A stretch of 15,891 nt of DNA from JBAPRR01 sp049281195 (lineage in GTDB: Bacteria > Actinomycetota > Acidimicrobiia > Acidimicrobiales > CAVXTF01): the NCBI GenBank assembly GCA_049281195.1, contig JBAPRR010000187.1, forward strand, positions 1 through 15,891. The letters are read 5' to 3'. Positions 12,889-15,891 of this stretch are shown in pieces. A program made the position numbers and the translations under genes. Under the pieces are notes generated by a model that ran no database searches, was not told where the DNA came from, and saw only the letters and a program-made list of their open reading frames with translations. Within the stretch, counting starts at the first letter, position 1. Each line of letters starts with the position of its first letter.

Positions 12889-13041
12889 TACCCGCCTCCA
12901 TCGAAGATCTTCCATTGGACTCCGGACATGTTCGCCCAAATGGCAGGTGGGAGCCATGTTCGTGGGCGCGCAACTCGAGATATCGGGACCTGTCGCACCG
13001 TAACCCTTACCATTGGTTCGACCGAGAGAGGCAGGGTAACC

Positions 13042-13290
13042 GTGGATGTCGATGCCGTCGCGACAGACACAGTCGAGTCACTGGTCCTCGATCTATTGGA
13101 GTGGATCGGACCCACGGCCCGGCCCTACGACGAGGTACTCGACGCATGGAGAACATCGTGTCCTCGACTACCCGTGTGGGAGGACGCCATGGAGCGAGGA
13201 TTTGTCGTTCTTCAACGAGACGCTGTTCGCGGCGCGTGCGTAACTGTCTCGCGTGCGGGCTTAGAGCATTTGCAAACGTTGCGCCCTTGA
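13042..13290 (+). CDS. Small conserved hypothetical protein, winged-helix-like
   Basis: An 82-residue protein from GTG 13042, with AGAGAGGCAGGG a short way upstream. The sequence VDVDAVATDTVESLVLDLLE, then WIGPTARPYDEVLDAWRTSCPRLPVWEDAMERGFVV, looks like a compact helical bundle followed by a short beta-hairpin (GACVTVSRAGLEHL), as in small winged-helix domains. I have a sense that closely similar proteins are common in actinobacteria without assigned function, but cannot name the family. The open frame extends left to 12478, but everything before about 13030 lies antisense to the SRPBCC gene and is not protein-like. It diverges from that gene across 153 bp. A DNA-binding role is possible; nothing more can be claimed. 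Confidence 0.72.
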   Translation: MDVDAVATDTVESLVLDLLEWIGPTARPYDEVLDAWRTSCPRLPVWEDAMERGFVVLQRDAVRGACVTVSRAGLEHLQTLRP

Positions 13291-13321
13291 CACACCGTTG
13301 ACCTGGCGACGCCTTGACAGA

Positions 13322-13789
13322 TCAGGGTGACGGCGGCTCCATCGGGCTCGCGTGCTCCTCGAGCGCCTTCACCAGCAACCGCCGAAATGTGGCTCTCTCC
13401 GCCTCGTCAAGCCCGCCGAGGATTTCGTCCTCGATGCTTCCTTGCGCCACTTTTGCTCTCTCCAGAGCCTGAAGGCCTGCTTCGGTCACATTCACGATGT
13501 GACGACGACGATCGGAGGGATCGCGTCGACGCTCCACGAACTCGAGGTCCTCGAGGTCGTTGAGGACCAGAACGCCAGTGTTGGAATCCATCGACAAGTG
13601 CTCGGTCATGGCCTGCTGCGACACGCCGGGATGGTCGCGGAGATATGCGAGCACGACCATGTTCTTGAGGTTCATGCCCACGAGCTCGGTTGAACTGCGG
13701 AGGTAAACGGCTCGGGCCAGCCGAGACAGTAAGACGATCGTCCCTGTGGTGGGCTGAACCGCTGCCCGAGCGTTCATAACCTGAATCAT
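13322..13789 (-). CDS. MarR-family transcriptional regulator
   Basis: A 155-residue MarR regulator. The winged helix covers about residues 38-105: MNLKNMVVLAYLRDHPGVSQ, AMTEHLSMDSNTGVLVLNDL, then EDLEFVERRRDPSDRRRHIV with the basic DRR wing motif, and flanking helices form the dimer interface (ERATFRRLLVKALEEHA). Family members respond to phenolic or drug-like ligands. It may start at ATG 13789 or at ATG 13777; an AGGT lies shortly before each. A perfect inverted repeat overlaps the first start codon, consistent with autorepression. The divergent gene encodes a multidrug exporter, the classical partner of a MarR repressor, so it probably controls drug export. Confidence 0.9.
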   Translation of the reverse strand: MIQVMNARAAVQPTTGTIVLLSRLARAVYLRSSTELVGMNLKNMVVLAYLRDHPGVSQQAMTEHLSMDSNTGVLVLNDLEDLEFVERRRDPSDRRRHIVNVTEAGLQALERAKVAQGSIEDEILGGLDEAERATFRRLLVKALEEHASPMEPPSP

Positions 13790-13805
13790 ACCTGCACAGA
13801 GGTAT
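13788..13805. promoter_or_regulatory. MarR-type operator over the regulator's start codon
   Basis: ATACCT, six bases, AGGTAT: an 18-bp dyad with perfect arms. It overlaps the ATG at 13789-13787 of the MarR gene and lies where the -35 region of the divergent exporter promoter should be if TAAGAT (13818-13823) is its -10. The spacing suits a MarR dimer. Confidence 0.65.
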
Positions 13806-13835
13806 CAATCCCACGATTAAGATAGTCCCGAAATC

Positions 13836-15335
13836 ATGACTATCCCTACGGCCGTGACCATTTCACCAGCCAGCGACCGCAGGCGCTGGGTAGCTCTGGT
13901 TGTCGTATGCCTGGCAATGCTCATGAACGCGCTCGACGGCTCGATTGTGAACGTGGCGCTCCCCGCTGTTCAGCGGAGCCTGCACTTCAGCCAGTCCGGT
14001 CTCACCTGGGTTGTGGACGCCTACCTCATCACGTTCGGAAGCTTTCTCCTCATGGCCGGCCGCCTGGGCGACCTCATTGGCCGAAAGAAGGTCTTTCTCG
14101 CCGGGGTGTCGCTATTCACACTGGCGTCCATCGTCTGCGGGTCTGCAAACAGCCAGGCGATGCTGGTCGCGGCGCGCTTCGTCCAGGGCATCGGCGGAGC
14201 GCTGTCCTCGTCGGTGATCGTCGCCATAATCGTGACCGACTTCCCCAATCCGGTCGAACGGACCAAGGCCATGAGCGCCTATGTGTTCGTCGCGGTGGGT
14301 GGTGGATCGGTCGGCCTCCTTGCCGGTGGCGTGCTCACCCAGGCGTTGAGTTGGCACTGGATCTTCTTCGTGAACGTGCCCATCGGCATAGTCACTCTGA
14401 TCCTCGGGCGGATGCTCGTGACGGAGAACGTCGGGTTAGGGATCAGGCAGGGCGTCGACGTCCTCGGGTCGGTTCTGGTCACGACTTCGCTGATGGTCGG
14501 TATCTACGGGATCGTCACGGCGTCGAGCGACAGCTGGGGTTCGGCGCACACCTTGATCTCGCTCGGTATCGCAGTTGCGTTGTTCGTCTGTTTCATCGTC
14601 TTGGAGTCGCGCATTTCCAATCCGATAATGCCGCTTCGCATCCTCCGGCTGCGGACACTTACCGGCTCGAGCGTCATCCGCGGCTGCATCATCACCGGAA
14701 TGTTCTCTACCTTCTTCATCGGAGCGCTGTATTTCGAGCACGTCCTCGGTTACAGCCCGCTTCGTACCGGGGCAGCATTTCTGCCTCAGGCCGCGGTCAT
14801 GGCGATCCTGTCGGCGGGAATTACCGCTCGGCTGATCAATCGATTCGGGCCGAAACCGGTTATGTATCCCGCCCTCGTCATGGCGGCGGCCGGGCTTCTC
14901 ATTTTCGCCTCGGCCGGGGAGCACACGAGCTACTTTCCCCGCCTGTTCATAGCTTTCGCGCTCATCGGAGCGGGTGCCGGCGCGTCCTTCATGCCCTTGC
15001 TCCAGATCGCCATGTCACAGGTGCCCAATGTCGATGCAGGGTTGGGCTCGGGCGTCGTCAACGTCTCCCAGCAGTTGGCGGGTGCTGTCGGCCTTGCGGT
15101 CCTGAGCACGGTCGCGACCACCCGCACTCGATCATTGATTGACAGCGGCCACTCTCTGTTGGGCGCCTCAACGGCCGGCGACCAGCTTGCCCTTTATATC
15201 GCCGCGGCCTGCGTTCTCGCAGGCCTCGTCCTCGCCCCAATCCTGCTACGGACCAAGCAATCGCCCGAAGAGCAGAAGGCTCACATCGCCTTGAACATGG
15301 AGAATCCGGAAACGTCCGAGCACCTGGTGGTCTGA
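13836..15335 (+). CDS. DHA2-family (14-helix) MFS drug exporter, EmrB/QacA type
   Basis: A 499-residue inner-membrane proton-coupled exporter. Helix 1 ends in LDGSIVNVALPAVQRSL (the DHA2 motif D1, with the acidic D), the loop between helices 2 and 3 carries motif A GRLGDLIGRKKVF, and helix 5 contains the glycine-rich motif C region VGGGSVGLLAGGVLTQ followed by WHWIFFVNVPIG. About 14 hydrophobic segments are countable, ending near LYIAAACVLAGLVLAPILLR, with a short charged C-terminus. Substrates are probably toxic organic cations or antibiotics, not predictable here. It starts at ATG 13836 without a clear Shine-Dalgarno and diverges from the MarR regulator, its likely repressor. It ends 16 nt before the convergent msrA gene. 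Confidence 0.94.
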   Translation: MTIPTAVTISPASDRRRWVALVVVCLAMLMNALDGSIVNVALPAVQRSLHFSQSGLTWVVDAYLITFGSFLLMAGRLGDLIGRKKVFLAGVSLFTLASIVCGSANSQAMLVAARFVQGIGGALSSSVIVAIIVTDFPNPVERTKAMSAYVFVAVGGGSVGLLAGGVLTQALSWHWIFFVNVPIGIVTLILGRMLVTENVGLGIRQGVDVLGSVLVTTSLMVGIYGIVTASSDSWGSAHTLISLGIAVALFVCFIVLESRISNPIMPLRILRLRTLTGSSVIRGCIITGMFSTFFIGALYFEHVLGYSPLRTGAAFLPQAAVMAILSAGITARLINRFGPKPVMYPALVMAAAGLLIFASAGEHTSYFPRLFIAFALIGAGAGASFMPLLQIAMSQVPNVDAGLGSGVVNVSQQLAGAVGLAVLSTVATTRTRSLIDSGHSLLGASTAGDQLALYIAAACVLAGLVLAPILLRTKQSPEEQKAHIALNMENPETSEHLVV

Positions 15336-15351
15336 CCGCTAAGCGCTGCGG

Positions 15352-15873
15352 CTAACTGCTCACGACCTCGTTGCGGCGGGGTAGCACCCAGCCCGGTCGG
15401 GGGAAGTGGCACGTGTAACCGTTGGGATAGTGCTCCAGGTAGTCCTGATGCTCGGGTTCCGCCTCCCAGAACGGTCCGGCCGGCACGACCTCGGTGACCA
15501 CCTTGCCGGGCCACAGCCCTGATGCCTCAACGTCCGCGATCGTGTCCTCGGCCACTTTCCGCTGCTCGTCATCGAGATAGAAGATCGCCGAGCGATAGCT
15601 GGCACCGATGTCATTGCCCTGGCGGTTCTTCGTCGTCGGGTCGTGGATCTGGAACAAGAACTCGAGTATGTCGCGGTAGGTGATGACAGTAGGGTCGAAG
15701 GTGATCTCGATCGCCTCGGCGTGATTACCGTGGTTGCGGTAGGTGGCATTGGCCACCTCTCCCCCGGTGTAGCCCACCCTGGTCGAAAGCACACCCGGAC
15801 GTTTACGGATCAGATCCTGCATGCCCCAGAAGCATCCGCCGGCCAGGATCGCCTTCTCCATCGAACCGCTCAT
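15352..15873 (-). CDS. msrA: Peptide-methionine (S)-S-oxide reductase MsrA
   Basis: A 173-residue cytosolic repair enzyme that reduces the S form of methionine sulfoxide in proteins, using thioredoxin. The catalytic motif AGGCFWG gives C14; HAEAIEITFDP supplies the acid E53; GYTGG, DPTTKNRQGNDIG and SYRSAIFY are family blocks. The only other cysteine, C155 in GYTCHF, is the probable resolving residue, as in the mycobacterial short form. The start ATG 15873 has a strong ribosome site, AAGGAGA, a few bases upstream. It converges with the exporter gene. It fits the oxidative-stress flavour of the neighbourhood, though there is no sign of shared regulation with katG. Confidence 0.97.
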   Translation of the reverse strand: MSGSMEKAILAGGCFWGMQDLIRKRPGVLSTRVGYTGGEVANATYRNHGNHAEAIEITFDPTVITYRDILEFLFQIHDPTTKNRQGNDIGASYRSAIFYLDDEQRKVAEDTIADVEASGLWPGKVVTEVVPAGPFWEAEPEHQDYLEHYPNGYTCHFPRPGWVLPRRNEVVSS

Positions 15874-15891
15874 CGTGTCTCCTTCCTGTCC

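Noticed and set aside
12478..13041. Long rightward open frame before the 82-residue gene
   Set aside because: It is antisense to the SRPBCC gene and not protein-like; only the part from about 13042 has conserved character.
1..15891. CRISPR, tRNA, rRNA, insertion sequence or phage borders
   Set aside because: No repeat-spacer pattern, no cloverleaf-like sequence ending in a T-loop, no transposase or integrase motifs and no flanking target duplications were seen.

Overview
The window is a high-GC stretch of ordinary chromosomal character with short intergenic gaps, frequent 4-nt start/stop overlaps, several GTG starts and leaderless-looking promoters. A furA-katG pair, a mycobacterial-type msrA, many one-component regulators (TetR, HxlR, MarR) and a CcdC-like/histidine kinase/LuxR-type response regulator operon all point to an actinobacterium (Actinomycetota). 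I cannot fix the order. I see no rRNA, tRNA, CRISPR array, insertion sequence, phage gene or attachment site.

Layout. (1) 1-960: the 5' part of an NAD(P)-dependent epimerase-like reductase (minus) diverges from a TetR regulator (plus). Two near-identical palindromes in the gap cover a clear promoter for the reductase. (2) 961-4406, minus: a tightly coupled five-gene operon of two apparently paralogous CcdC/DUF1453-like membrane proteins, a further multi-pass membrane protein, a HisKA_3 sensor kinase and a NarL-type response regulator. Upstream lie three 16-bp-phased direct repeats and a separate 16-bp palindrome. (3) 4580-6414: a small soluble protein of unknown function (possibly DUF6027) and a TetR regulator (minus) diverge from a CmoM/SmtA-like methyltransferase (plus); a CTAGTTA-N8-TAACTAG operator sits between leaderless-type promoters. 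(4) 6514-8337: a PabB-PabC fusion for p-aminobenzoate synthesis. (5) 8354-11095, minus: furA-katG with a polypurine leader before katG. (6) 11133-12419: an HxlR regulator diverging from a carboxymuconolactone decarboxylase-like protein coupled to an antibiotic-biosynthesis-monooxygenase-fold protein, with the two start codons overlapping in one CATG. (7) 12430-13290: an SRPBCC protein diverging from a small hypothetical protein. (8) 13322-15335: a MarR regulator diverging from a 14-helix DHA2 drug exporter, with an inverted repeat over the MarR start codon. (9) 15352-15873: msrA.

How they fit together. The common pattern is a local regulator beside a small effector gene: four divergent regulator/target pairs each carry a dyad operator in the shared gap. 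The right half (furA-katG, HxlR with a CMD/ABM pair, MarR with an exporter, msrA) reads as a peroxide, quinone/electrophile and xenobiotic stress neighbourhood. This is inferred from gene families, not demonstrated. Nothing here is clearly a new defence or biosynthetic system. The least explained unit is the membrane-protein/two-component operon at 961-4406 with its phased repeats.
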